Assembly (NCBI GenBank): GCA_021286705.1
Contig: JAJTBW010000003.1
Span: 1-49,491, forward strand
Length of the DNA: 49,491 nucleotides
Origin: Sphingobacteriia bacterium
GTDB taxonomy: Bacteria; Bacteroidota; Bacteroidia; Bacteroidales; TTA-H9
Direction: 5' to 3'
The notes beneath the pieces were generated by a model. That model was not told the origin of the DNA and made no database searches. It worked only from the letters and a program-made list of their open reading frames with translations. Positions 8,567 to 16,340 of the stretch are shown here, one piece after another. Made by a program: the position numbers and the translations under genes. Position 1 is the stretch's first letter, and each line of letters begins with the position of its first letter.

Positions 8567-9670
8567 ATGAATACAATTAAGAAGATCCTTGTTATTGAAG
8601 ACACTGAGGATGTAAGAAATAACATCAAAGAGATACTTGAGACAGAAGATTACGAGGTCTCTACTGCTGAAAATGGGAAGATAGGAGTTGATGTCGCCTT
8701 AGCTAATACACCTGATCTGATCATTTGTGATATAATGATGCCAGAATTAGACGGTTATGAGGTATTAGAAAGATTAAGAAAGGATATTCGTACTGCCACT
8801 ACCCCTTTCATTTTCCTCACTGCAAAGAACACCAGAGAAGACCATCGTAGGGGAATGGCTCTTGGAGCAGATGATTACATAGCAAAACCTTTTACAATCG
8901 ATGAGCTTATTAACGCAGTTGAGGCTCGCATTAACAGAGCACATGAATTTAAGCAAAAGAGTGAGGAAAAACTTAACGAACTGACACGAAATATGGGAAC
9001 ACCCATTACACGTGTTATTCAAGAACCACTTAAGGCAGTGATAGGTTTCTCGCAATTGGTCATGACAGAATATGCCAATATGGAGAAACCCGAGATAGCT
9101 GAATTCATGTCGCTAATCTTCAAAGCCGGGCTTAAACTCAATGGGATCGTTCATAAGACGCTTCTCTATTATCAGCTTGAGGCTGCTATTTTCAACCCAA
9201 CCACATCTGATCTATTAAAAAAACAAGGTGCTTCTGATAGCCATCCAGCCATTCAGGATGCTATAAATGAGTTAGCTCAACGATATGGTCGTCAGGCCGA
9301 TCTACAACTTCATCTAGAGGCTCATAATGCCGTAAAAATCCCATTTGATCTCCTTAAAACGTTGGTTAGTGAAGTAATAGAAAATGCAATGCTCTATTCA
9401 CCAAAACGAACCCCTATTAAGGTTATCTCTGGAAGCGACCAGGAAAAGACTGTTATTACCGTAGCCGACGAAGGACTAGGGATGTCTGATGAACAAATAT
9501 CAAAGACTGGTGCTTTCTCTACACTCTCAACAGATGGGCAAGAAGCTGAAGGTGTAGGACTAGGTCTTACAATTACAAGAAAAATTGTAGATCTTTTTGG
9601 AGGCTCTCTCTCTATAAGAAGTACGCCAGGGATAGGAACAACTGTTAGGATAAACATTCCAAATATTTAA
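8567..9670 (+). CDS. Receiver-HATPase protein lacking the phospho-accepting His
   Basis: A soluble 367-residue signalling protein. Residues 1-120 are a complete receiver (E11, D12, D55, K107). Residues 130-210 are a HisKA-like helical pair in which PLKAVIGFSQL aligns with the normal PLNAIIGFSEL, but the H-box His is Arg (R149) and the following acidic residue is Val. Residues 255-367 are an intact HATPase: N-box N273, G1 box DEGLGM (301-306), G2 box GVGLGL (329-334) and a closing GIGTTVRI. It should bind ATP but cannot autophosphorylate on the usual His. It is 10 bases downstream of the hybrid kinase that has the opposite defect, and a terminator follows, so the two form one operon. Confidence 0.85.
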   Translation: MNTIKKILVIEDTEDVRNNIKEILETEDYEVSTAENGKIGVDVALANTPDLIICDIMMPELDGYEVLERLRKDIRTATTPFIFLTAKNTREDHRRGMALGADDYIAKPFTIDELINAVEARINRAHEFKQKSEEKLNELTRNMGTPITRVIQEPLKAVIGFSQLVMTEYANMEKPEIAEFMSLIFKAGLKLNGIVHKTLLYYQLEAAIFNPTTSDLLKKQGASDSHPAIQDAINELAQRYGRQADLQLHLEAHNAVKIPFDLLKTLVSEVIENAMLYSPKRTPIKVISGSDQEKTVITVADEGLGMSDEQISKTGAFSTLSTDGQEAEGVGLGLTITRKIVDLFGGSLSIRSTPGIGTTVRINIPNI

Positions 9671-9677
9671 TGAGAAA

Positions 9678-9709
9678 AGCCCCAACACTTAGTTGGGGCT
9701 TTTTTTTTA
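9678..9709 (+). terminator. Rho-independent terminator of the kinase pair
   Basis: AGCCCCAAC (9678-9686) pairs with GTTGGGGCT (9692-9700) around a five-base loop, followed by a run of ten T. Confidence 0.92.
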
Positions 9710-9722
9710 TAAACGCAGTTAA

Positions 9723-9730
9723 TACTTTTG
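9723..9730 (+). promoter_or_regulatory. -7 element of the EamA transporter gene
   Basis: TACTTTTG is an exact TAnnTTTG match. The T-run of the preceding terminator occupies the -33 position. If used, transcription would start near 9737, which rules out the TTG at 9728 as start codon because it is part of this element. Confidence 0.45.
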
Positions 9731-9742
9731 CGCAAAAAAACT

Positions 9743-10642
9743 TTGAAGCCATCAGCACACGTCTATACCCTCATTATCTTCTCGATGATCTTCTGGGGTA
9801 TCTCATTTGTTTGGACTAGAATTGCCTTAGGGGAGTTGCAACCTATTGCTTTGGTTTTTATCCGCTTGGTTAGTTCCTCCGCCATTTTACTAATTGGCTT
9901 AAAGCTTATTAATAAACTTGAGTTCATAAAAAAAGAAGATCTAAAACACTTTCTAATAGCCTCCTTCTTTAACCCTTTCCTCTATTTCCTTGGAGAAACC
10001 TTCGGTATAAAGTATACTAGTCCGATTATTAGCGCCGTACTTATCTCAACCATCCCCGTATTTACACCTGTTGCAGCCTTTCTCATATTGAAAGAACGAT
10101 TGACCATTCTAAACATACTGGGGCTTTTCATCTCCTTTTTTGGTGTATTAGTCATGCTTGGCTTTCAAAGTGGATCAGACGGAAACAGTATAATTGGAAT
10201 ACTATGCTTACTATTTGCCGTCTCAGCAGCCATTGCCTATTCAATTAAACTCAAGAGGCTATCCTCAACTTATGGACCCTTTTCAATTGTAGCATGGCAA
10301 AACATGATTGGAAGTCTGATGTTTCTACCATTCTTCCTAATATTTGATTTGAATTCAACATTGTCTGCAGCCTTTTCGGCTAAAGTGTTAGGATCAATCA
10401 TTCTACTGGTTGTGTTTGCCTCATCATTGGCTTTTATCTTTTATACCAAAGTGAATAGTATACTAGGTGTGAGCAGGACAGCAGTTTTCACCAATTTCAT
10501 CCCGGTATTTACCGCTCTCTTCTCTTGGATGATATTAGATGAGGAACTTTCACTTCAAAAAGCTACGGGTATGGCTCTAGTCATTGGAGGAGTTTTTCTA
10601 ACTCAAATCAAGGGTTTTAACCTTAAATTAGGAAGTAGATAA
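9743..10642 (+). CDS. EamA-family (drug/metabolite) transporter
   Basis: A polytopic inner-membrane protein of about 300 residues with ten predicted transmembrane helices in two EamA repeats. The first helix carries IFWGISFVWTRIAL, and the second repeat starts near GILCLLFAVSAAIAYS. Such DMT exporters move amino acids, purines or other small metabolites; the substrate cannot be read from sequence. Start: the frame opens at TTG 9728, but that codon overlaps a -7 promoter element, so I favour the in-frame TTG at 9743; the first ATG (9785) would cut into helix 1. It lies alone between the kinase terminator and the tRNA gene. Confidence 0.8.
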   Translation: MKPSAHVYTLIIFSMIFWGISFVWTRIALGELQPIALVFIRLVSSSAILLIGLKLINKLEFIKKEDLKHFLIASFFNPFLYFLGETFGIKYTSPIISAVLISTIPVFTPVAAFLILKERLTILNILGLFISFFGVLVMLGFQSGSDGNSIIGILCLLFAVSAAIAYSIKLKRLSSTYGPFSIVAWQNMIGSLMFLPFFLIFDLNSTLSAAFSAKVLGSIILLVVFASSLAFIFYTKVNSILGVSRTAVFTNFIPVFTALFSWMILDEELSLQKATGMALVIGGVFLTQIKGFNLKLGSR

Positions 10643-10685
10643 AGATAAAATCACAGGTAAAAAATCGCAAAAAGCATAAAAAGGC

Positions 10686-10715
10686 TTGTAGAATAAAAAC
10701 AAATTTGTAATTTTG
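10686..10715 (+). promoter_or_regulatory. tRNA promoter (-33/-7)
   Basis: TTG at 10686-10688, a 19-base spacer, then TAATTTTG at 10708-10715. Spacing and both elements fit the Bacteroidota sigma-A consensus; transcription would start about ten bases before the tRNA. Confidence 0.75.
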
Positions 10716-10732
10716 CACTCCTCAAAACCCTT

Positions 10733-10809
10733 GGCGGGGTAGCTCAGTTGGTTAGAGCGTCGGATTCATAACCCGGAGGTCACGAGTTCAATTCTCGTCC
10801 CCGCTACCA
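10733..10809 (+). tRNA. tRNA-Met (CAT anticodon)
   Basis: A 77-base tRNA with encoded CCA. The acceptor stem GGCGGGG pairs with CCCCGCT (first pair G-U). The D-arm carries AGCTCAGTTGGTTAGAGC, the anticodon loop is TTCATAA, and the T-arm carries GAGTTCAATTC. It lacks the C1-A72 mismatch and the three G-C pairs of initiator tRNA, so it is elongator Met, or Ile2 if the C34 is modified by TilS. The A31-C39 position in the anticodon stem is mismatched as I fold it. Confidence 0.95.
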
Positions 10810-10811
10810 AG

Positions 10812-10851
10812 ACAGGACAAATGAAATATATTTCGTTTGTCCTGTTTTTTT
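10812..10851 (+). terminator. Terminator after tRNA-Met
   Basis: Positions 10812-10826 pair with 10831-10845 (15 positions, one mismatch) around a four-base TATA loop, followed by a T-run. The stretch 10852-10998 holds nothing I can identify. Confidence 0.9.
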
Positions 10852-10998
10852 ATGTTGAAATTCATTGCTTATCTACTACTATTTGTTCAATGATTGAATG
10901 GATAAGCAGGTAGAAATGTAAAAAAATTAGATTAGTGGTAATAGAGATATACTGGCGATAAATCAGACTGAATTTCCATGCCATGGGTTTTAATCCGA

Positions 10999-11364
10999 TT
11001 AAGCAATCATTTCATTTACCTTCTCCAGAAATTCACTTATAGAAAACGGCTTATGAAGCACCTGCTTATAGCCTATGACTTGTACCATCTTTAAGTAATC
11101 ATTTGACCCAATTCTTCCACCACCTGACATTACAAGAACTGGGAAAGTGTGACCAGAGTCTTTAAGACTAAAAAGCAGCTCGAAACCATCAGAATCGGGC
11201 ATGATAATATCAGTGACGAGCAAGTCGGGCTTAACAGTTGTAAGTAATTGCATTGCCTCCAGACCATCCTGAGCCTCATAAACAGAAAAACCTTCACGCT
11301 CTAAGACATCTCGTAATCCCTCTCGAACCATCTTTTCATCCTCAACCAGAATAATCGTTTTCAT
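10999..11364 (-). CDS. Single-domain response regulator (CheY-like)
   Basis: A 121-residue receiver with no output domain. The acidic pair is E8/D9, the phosphorylation site D52 lies in VTDIIMPDSDG, the switch Ser is S80 and the conserved Lys is K105 in HKPFS. The SGGG loop after S80 (80-83) is typical of a subgroup of stand-alone receivers. It is an orphan with no adjacent kinase on its strand, but the split kinase pair lies 1.3 kb away, so it could accept phosphate from it; this is conjecture. The flanking stretch 11365-11657 contains no gene I can support. Confidence 0.9.
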   Translation of the reverse strand: MKTIILVEDEKMVREGLRDVLEREGFSVYEAQDGLEAMQLLTTVKPDLLVTDIIMPDSDGFELLFSLKDSGHTFPVLVMSGGGRIGSNDYLKMVQVIGYKQVLHKPFSISEFLEKVNEMIA

Positions 11365-11657
11365 TGTAAAAAAGTTTATTAAATAAAAGTGTAATTTCCC
11401 TATCTAAAATCAACAGCAGATAACCTTAATAGAAAAAACATCCAAGTAATCTACATAACAAATATATAGAACTCCACTAATAAATTGCAGTAATATTTAA
11501 TTAATCCGAAAAAGATCTCTCTTCCAAATAAGTCACAAACTGAAATTCTTAGTCGAGAATGACAGATGACCCAAAACAGAAATAGACCTAAAAAGACAAA
11601 TCACTTGTATGATCATACAAATCAATGTCTTAATAGATCTATTCCTTATAAAATCAC

Positions 11658-12845
11658 CTATTTAGGTCTTCTTTCGTAACTTCCATATTTAACAATAACG
11701 GTATCTTTTACCATCCATTCACCTCTCGCCATTGTACTGATCAGAGAAAGATCGTCAGGTTTAAGAAGAAGAAGATCAGCATCAGCCCCAGAGGTCAATC
11801 GCCCCTTACTATTAAGCTTTAGGATTTTTGCCGGATTAAGGGTAACAGGTAACAAGGCTAAATCTAATTTCATTCCTTCATAATGAACACAGTCTGCCAT
11901 CTCCTTTAAATTTGAGTGAGGAGTTGCAGTTACCATACTGGTCAACTCGCCTGTCACAGGGTCAAAGCCGGGAAGAGAACCGCCGGCATCACTGGTAAAA
12001 GTAACATGCTCAGCAGGTACGCCTGAATCGATGAGCAATTTATAGGCTTTACTGGGTTTAATCTCCTCATCCTGATAATATGGATAGCTGGAGGTTGTTA
12101 TATCTACAAATCCTTTTACGCCATAGGACTTAGCATCTTCGAAAATCCACTCATTACGATTACAGTGAGTGGGAAGGAATTGTCTGAACTGAAGCATACT
12201 CTCATTTACCGCCTTATAAATCGGAGCAAACGGTTCTTTGGCATCTCCCATATGAAGATTCACAATTCCTGCTTTTCCACCAAGCATACCTCCTACCCTA
12301 GCATGTGCCGCAAGTCTGATCAGCTCAGCTGTAGGCGGAACAGACGAACGATGATCAGAGATAGCCACTTCGCCAACCCCAATCACTTCTTGAATCATTG
12401 AAATATCCTTAGAAACATCGCCTAGAATGGTAGGAGTTGGATGTTGATATGAACCGGTATAAATCCAAACAGATAAGCCCTCAGCATTAAGACCTTTTGC
12501 TCGCATAAGTACTGACTCAACAGTTCTGGTAACCCCATCGGTTCCCAGACAACCAATAATCGTAGTAACACCAGCTGTGGTATAATCGCTTAATTGAAGT
12601 TCTGGAGTACGTGACGCTGGGCCTCCTTCCCCCCCAGCTCCGGCTATATGTACATGCGCATCAATCAGCCCAGGTACAACTATCATTCCCTCAGCATCAA
12701 TCACCTCGACATCTTCCAAATTGATATTTATATGCTCTGAGATCTGCAGGATTTTATCACCACCTATCAGGATGTCCTTTTTTCCAAGATAAGAGGGAGA
12801 ATAAACTTCACCCCCTTTAATAAGTTTCACTAGATTTTTATGCAT
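11658..12845 (-). CDS. iadA: Isoaspartyl dipeptidase (beta-aspartyl-peptidase)
   Basis: A cytoplasmic amidohydrolase that splits beta-aspartyl dipeptides; with cyanophycin as source it yields Asp and Arg from beta-Asp-Arg. The start is set at the ATG 12845 (395 residues); a frame 31 codons longer would run into the divergent gene and adds a non-conserved tail. Metal ligands: H64 and H66 in DAHVH, H198 (LHMGD), H227 (PTHCNRN) and D286 (TSDAGGS). R166, R230 and S290 match the E. coli substrate-binding Arg169, Arg233 and Ser289. Oddity: the carboxylated Lys162 of E. coli corresponds to E159 (same offset of three as the neighbouring ligands). No signal peptide. It diverges from the S51-SusCD operon. 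Confidence 0.93.
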   Translation of the reverse strand: MHKNLVKLIKGGEVYSPSYLGKKDILIGGDKILQISEHININLEDVEVIDAEGMIVVPGLIDAHVHIAGAGGEGGPASRTPELQLSDYTTAGVTTIIGCLGTDGVTRTVESVLMRAKGLNAEGLSVWIYTGSYQHPTPTILGDVSKDISMIQEVIGVGEVAISDHRSSVPPTAELIRLAAHARVGGMLGGKAGIVNLHMGDAKEPFAPIYKAVNESMLQFRQFLPTHCNRNEWIFEDAKSYGVKGFVDITTSSYPYYQDEEIKPSKAYKLLIDSGVPAEHVTFTSDAGGSLPGFDPVTGELTSMVTATPHSNLKEMADCVHYEGMKLDLALLPVTLNPAKILKLNSKGRLTSGADADLLLLKPDDLSLISTMARGEWMVKDTVIVKYGSYERRPK

Positions 12846-12930
12846 ATAGGATTTATTTTTTAACAACTCATAAACACTTTTAAAAATAGTGTATTTTAAC
12901 GATCTTATATAAAAACTTAAAATAAAAACA

Positions 12931-14925
12931 ATGTTCACTAAAGTTAAACTTAACGTTATCAGACCATATCGAATACTTCTTGGTTTGGTTCTAGTGTCAG
13001 TAATTCACATTAACTCTTATTCTCAGGGTAGATTTTTGATTGTTGGAGGGGGCAATGAAAAAGAGACTACCAATAGTTGGAGCACGCCTGCATACAAATG
13101 GGCTGCTGAGGGGAAAAGAGTTGCCATCATCTCGACATCAGGAAGTGGTTATCCAGACTACTTTAAGAATTGGTGCAATGCCAAAGATGCAAAAGACTTC
13201 ATTGTAGCCAATAGCACTACGGCGAATCAACCCGCCTTATATGACTCCTTAACAACCTACCAAGTAATCTTCTTTGCCGGTGGAGATCAATGGGACTATT
13301 ATTCTCAATACAAAAACACAAAACTAGAAGAGGCCGTAAACGCCGTGTACATTTCAGGCGGGACAATTGGTGGAACCTCAGCCGGAATGCACATTCTTTC
13401 AGAGACCCTCTTCACTGCCGAAAACGGTACCGTTTACCCTGATGAATGCATCATCGATCCAAAAAACAAATATGTTAAACTAGCCAATGATCTCTTCAAT
13501 TTTTTCCCCGATCTGATTTTTGATACCCATATGGCAGAAAGAGGGAGAATGCCTCGATTGATCTCATTTGTTGCTAACAAAGCCCTAACTGACAATACGA
13601 AAATCATAGGACTTGGTCTGGATGACATGACATGCATGACCATCGATGAGTTTTCAGTCGGGACAGTATACGGAACGGGGGTAGCCACAATCGTTAAAAG
13701 TGAGCCAAGCAATTTTACCCAAAATGATGGAAGGTTAATTTCCGATAACGTCAGGATCACCCAACTTCTTGAAGGATCTACCGTAAATATGAAAACAATG
13801 GAGATCCTTACCCAAAACATGTCATTAACAATCACCCCAAAAACCAAAGGAGAAAATAGCTTATTGACCATTGTTGCAGGAGGAGAGGGATCAAATGGTA
13901 ATAACAATACTTTATTAGACTTCTGGGCAAAATTGGCAGCACCTTCCCAAACTACTTTGATTATCACAAAGGAGGTCAATGCTTATGTTACAGATCTAAA
14001 GAATAAAGTAGAACAACTGACTGGAAAATCTGCTATAGTGGTAATAGCATCAACAACCAATGGAAGTTCAACAACAGTTTTATCACAAATACTCTCATGT
14101 GGAAGAGTAATTTTTACTGAGAATGAAGATAATATAGCATCAACCTTCCTTCAATCCGAGAATGGACAAACACTACTAAACCAGATTAAAAGTCAAAACT
14201 TGCCGGTTGCCTTCCTAGGTTCAGATGCCAGATTCATTGGAAAATCGGTCGTAACAAACCTAGAGACCGAATATGCATCTTATGATGGAAAAATGAATTT
14301 CCTGCCCGGAATCGGACTATTATCAAACACCGTAATAATTCCGGAGACCTTCAGCAATTCTGATTTTTATGAGAATACAATTACCGCTTTGCCCTACGCT
14401 ATGATTCTTGATTCACTGCAATATGGCATTTGGTTAACGGGTGATAATTACGTATGCTACTCGACTAACGGATCAAAAGCAACCTTACTAGGTGGAGGGA
14501 AAGCCCCAGTCCTTCTTTTAACTAACAATGGTGATATTATTGCAGATTTTAGTTCAAAAACAGCCAATGGAAGTACCAGCATTAAACCTAGGCAAGTCGC
14601 TGGTTTTTCAGAGATGACCTTTACCTCGTTTGATGATTCTAAAGAGATTACAGTTGGAAACAGTGTAGCCATTGAAAACATTGAAAAAGATCATAATCCA
14701 ATTTCTATTACAGTAATTGATAATGAAGTGACATTCTCAGAGATATCATTACCATTTAGCTATAGACTAATTTCAATAGATGGAAAACTCATTGACTCGG
14801 GAATAAGTTACATGCCTCATATATCGATTCCAAGAAATGCTTTAACTTCACCCCAAGTTATTTTGTTAAATGTCTCTTACGGAAAAAACACTCAGACCTT
14901 TAAACTCATTTTCCCGACAAAGTAA
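12931..14925 (+). CDS. Secreted tandem S51 (cyanophycinase-family) protein with T9SS tail
   Basis: A 664-residue exported protein. Signal peptide 1-32. Domain 1 (34-300) is a cyanophycinase-type S51 peptidase: FAGGDQ (Q120), nucleophile S150 in GGTSAGM, H200 in FDTHMAERGRMPR. R204, R206 and R209 match the CphB substrate-pocket arginines. The catalytic Glu of CphB appears as Asp (D232, GLDDMT), and the pocket Gln before the His is Thr. Domain 2 (about 310-530) resembles a second S51 fold (IVAGGEG, LPGIGLLSNTVIIP, YGIWLTGDNYVCY) but has lost Ser (GSDARF at 430-435) and His. Residues 600-664 look like a T9SS sorting domain, so surface display is likely. It is first in an apparent operon ending at 21908. 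Family sure; activity on cyanophycin inferred. Confidence 0.82.
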   Translation: MFTKVKLNVIRPYRILLGLVLVSVIHINSYSQGRFLIVGGGNEKETTNSWSTPAYKWAAEGKRVAIISTSGSGYPDYFKNWCNAKDAKDFIVANSTTANQPALYDSLTTYQVIFFAGGDQWDYYSQYKNTKLEEAVNAVYISGGTIGGTSAGMHILSETLFTAENGTVYPDECIIDPKNKYVKLANDLFNFFPDLIFDTHMAERGRMPRLISFVANKALTDNTKIIGLGLDDMTCMTIDEFSVGTVYGTGVATIVKSEPSNFTQNDGRLISDNVRITQLLEGSTVNMKTMEILTQNMSLTITPKTKGENSLLTIVAGGEGSNGNNNTLLDFWAKLAAPSQTTLIITKEVNAYVTDLKNKVEQLTGKSAIVVIASTTNGSSTTVLSQILSCGRVIFTENEDNIASTFLQSENGQTLLNQIKSQNLPVAFLGSDARFIGKSVVTNLETEYASYDGKMNFLPGIGLLSNTVIIPETFSNSDFYENTITALPYAMILDSLQYGIWLTGDNYVCYSTNGSKATLLGGGKAPVLLLTNNGDIIADFSSKTANGSTSIKPRQVAGFSEMTFTSFDDSKEITVGNSVAIENIEKDHNPISITVIDNEVTFSEISLPFSYRLISIDGKLIDSGISYMPHISIPRNALTSPQVILLNVSYGKNTQTFKLIFPTK

Positions 14926-15030
14926 GAGACTATTCCTGAAAGACTGCCGCTCGATAGTCAAGTTTCGACACCTAAAATGATATCTGATAAAATCACCTTT
15001 ACTCAGTACACACCACACAAAATGCTTAGA

Positions 15031-16281
15031 ATGAAAAAGCTAACAATACTATTATTTATCATCACTTATGTCTCTTCATATAATCTAATTGCGCAAAATG
15101 GGCACCTGATGATCGTCGGAGGGGCATTAGAGGACACTAACCAAGCTATCTACAAGCGAATGCTGGAACTTGCAGGAGGACCAACCCAGGCAAAGATTGC
15201 TATCATACCAAGTGCCAGCGGATATGCTACTACAGGACCTCAGATATTTGCCAATAACTGCATTAAATTCGGAGCCTTACCTTGGAATTGTGAAATCATT
15301 CAAATTGCATGCGTTGATGATCCGGACACTAAAGAGATAGATGAATCTACATGGGCATCAAATGCCAATAATCCCGAAATAGTTCAAAAGATCAAGGAGA
15401 GTAACCTTGTTTGGTTTACCGGTGGTGATCAGATGAGGACAATGAAACTCTTGATTCCAAATGGAAAACCTACGCCTGCATACGAAGCAGTTGTAGATGT
15501 TCTTAACCGTGGCGGTGTAGTTGCCGGATCTAGTGCCGGAGCAGCTATACAAAGCATCGTAATGATAGGTGGAGGAACCTCTTTAGGAGCTATAATCAAT
15601 GGCGAAGCTAGTTCTATCGAGATGACAGAAGAACCCGATCATGAAGGCATCTACTTAACAAAAGGCTGTGGTTTCTTTCCATACGGCATTGTTGACCAGC
15701 ACTTCAGTCAGCGGGCTAGACTAGGCAGATTAACATTAGCAGCATGGCTAAACAGAGAAAAATGGAGTCAGGCAATAGGAATTGATGAAGACACAGCCCT
15801 AGAGGTAGATTTAAAGAATGGAACTGGAATGGTATGGGGAAGAAATCACATTCTTGTAATTGACTTAAAACAGAGTCAAGGAATAAAGAACGATCAAGGA
15901 TACTCTTTCAAAAATGTCTCACTATCAATCTTACAACAAGGAGATGAAATCGATCTTAAACAAGGACAAATTACTATAGCCAAAGATAAAACACTATTAA
16001 AAAAAGAGACAAAAGACAAGAGAACCAGCTTTATTCAAACAGGTGCCCTTGGTGGCGATGGCTATTCACTTATTGACATGGTTGGAGAAATTATAACACA
16101 TAGTGAAGAAGAAGAGACTTTAAACAATTTAACACTGATTAGTCAAGATACGGCTGTACAATTTAGTCTTAAGAATACAAAAGAGACTCTTTTATATCGT
16201 TCAACCAAACAAAAGAACCGTTTCTCGGTTACTCATCTATCATTTGACATCACACCACTAAAAATTAAAGTTCTTAAATAG
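15031..16281 (+). CDS. Periplasmic cyanophycinase (peptidase S51)
   Basis: A 416-residue serine exopeptidase expected to release beta-Asp-Arg from cyanophycin. The start is the ATG 15031 (MKKLTILL), which gives a normal signal peptide ending LIAQ; in-frame ATGs at 15022 and 14977 are alternatives. From 15031: oxyanion/pocket FTGGDQ (Q134), nucleophile S168 in AGSSAGAA, D222-Q223-H224, then R228, R230 and R233, and E253 in GIDEDTA. The spacing of the D-Q-H and three Arg residues is identical to Synechocystis CphB. The C-terminal 130 residues are extra relative to CphB (271 residues) and lack a T9SS tail, so the protein is probably periplasmic. It lies 105 bases after the tandem S51 gene with no terminator between. 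Confidence 0.88.
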   Translation: MKKLTILLFIITYVSSYNLIAQNGHLMIVGGALEDTNQAIYKRMLELAGGPTQAKIAIIPSASGYATTGPQIFANNCIKFGALPWNCEIIQIACVDDPDTKEIDESTWASNANNPEIVQKIKESNLVWFTGGDQMRTMKLLIPNGKPTPAYEAVVDVLNRGGVVAGSSAGAAIQSIVMIGGGTSLGAIINGEASSIEMTEEPDHEGIYLTKGCGFFPYGIVDQHFSQRARLGRLTLAAWLNREKWSQAIGIDEDTALEVDLKNGTGMVWGRNHILVIDLKQSQGIKNDQGYSFKNVSLSILQQGDEIDLKQGQITIAKDKTLLKKETKDKRTSFIQTGALGGDGYSLIDMVGEIITHSEEEETLNNLTLISQDTAVQFSLKNTKETLLYRSTKQKNRFSVTHLSFDITPLKIKVLK

Positions 16282-16340
16282 ACCATTGACATTGCAAGCT
16301 AACGCAACAGAATAAGATAACTATCACCAATTTAGCTTTT

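Noticed and set aside
9743..10642. EamA transporter as part of the cyanophycin system
   Set aside because: It is separated from the locus by the tRNA and a response regulator and is enclosed between terminators; no evidence ties it to Asp or Arg transport.
10733..10809. Initiator tRNA-fMet
   Set aside because: The acceptor stem starts with a G-U pair, not the C1-A72 mismatch, and the anticodon stem lacks the three G-C pairs.
13434..13979. A 181-residue minus-strand frame
   Set aside because: It is antisense to the conserved S51 domain, which has clear catalytic motifs.
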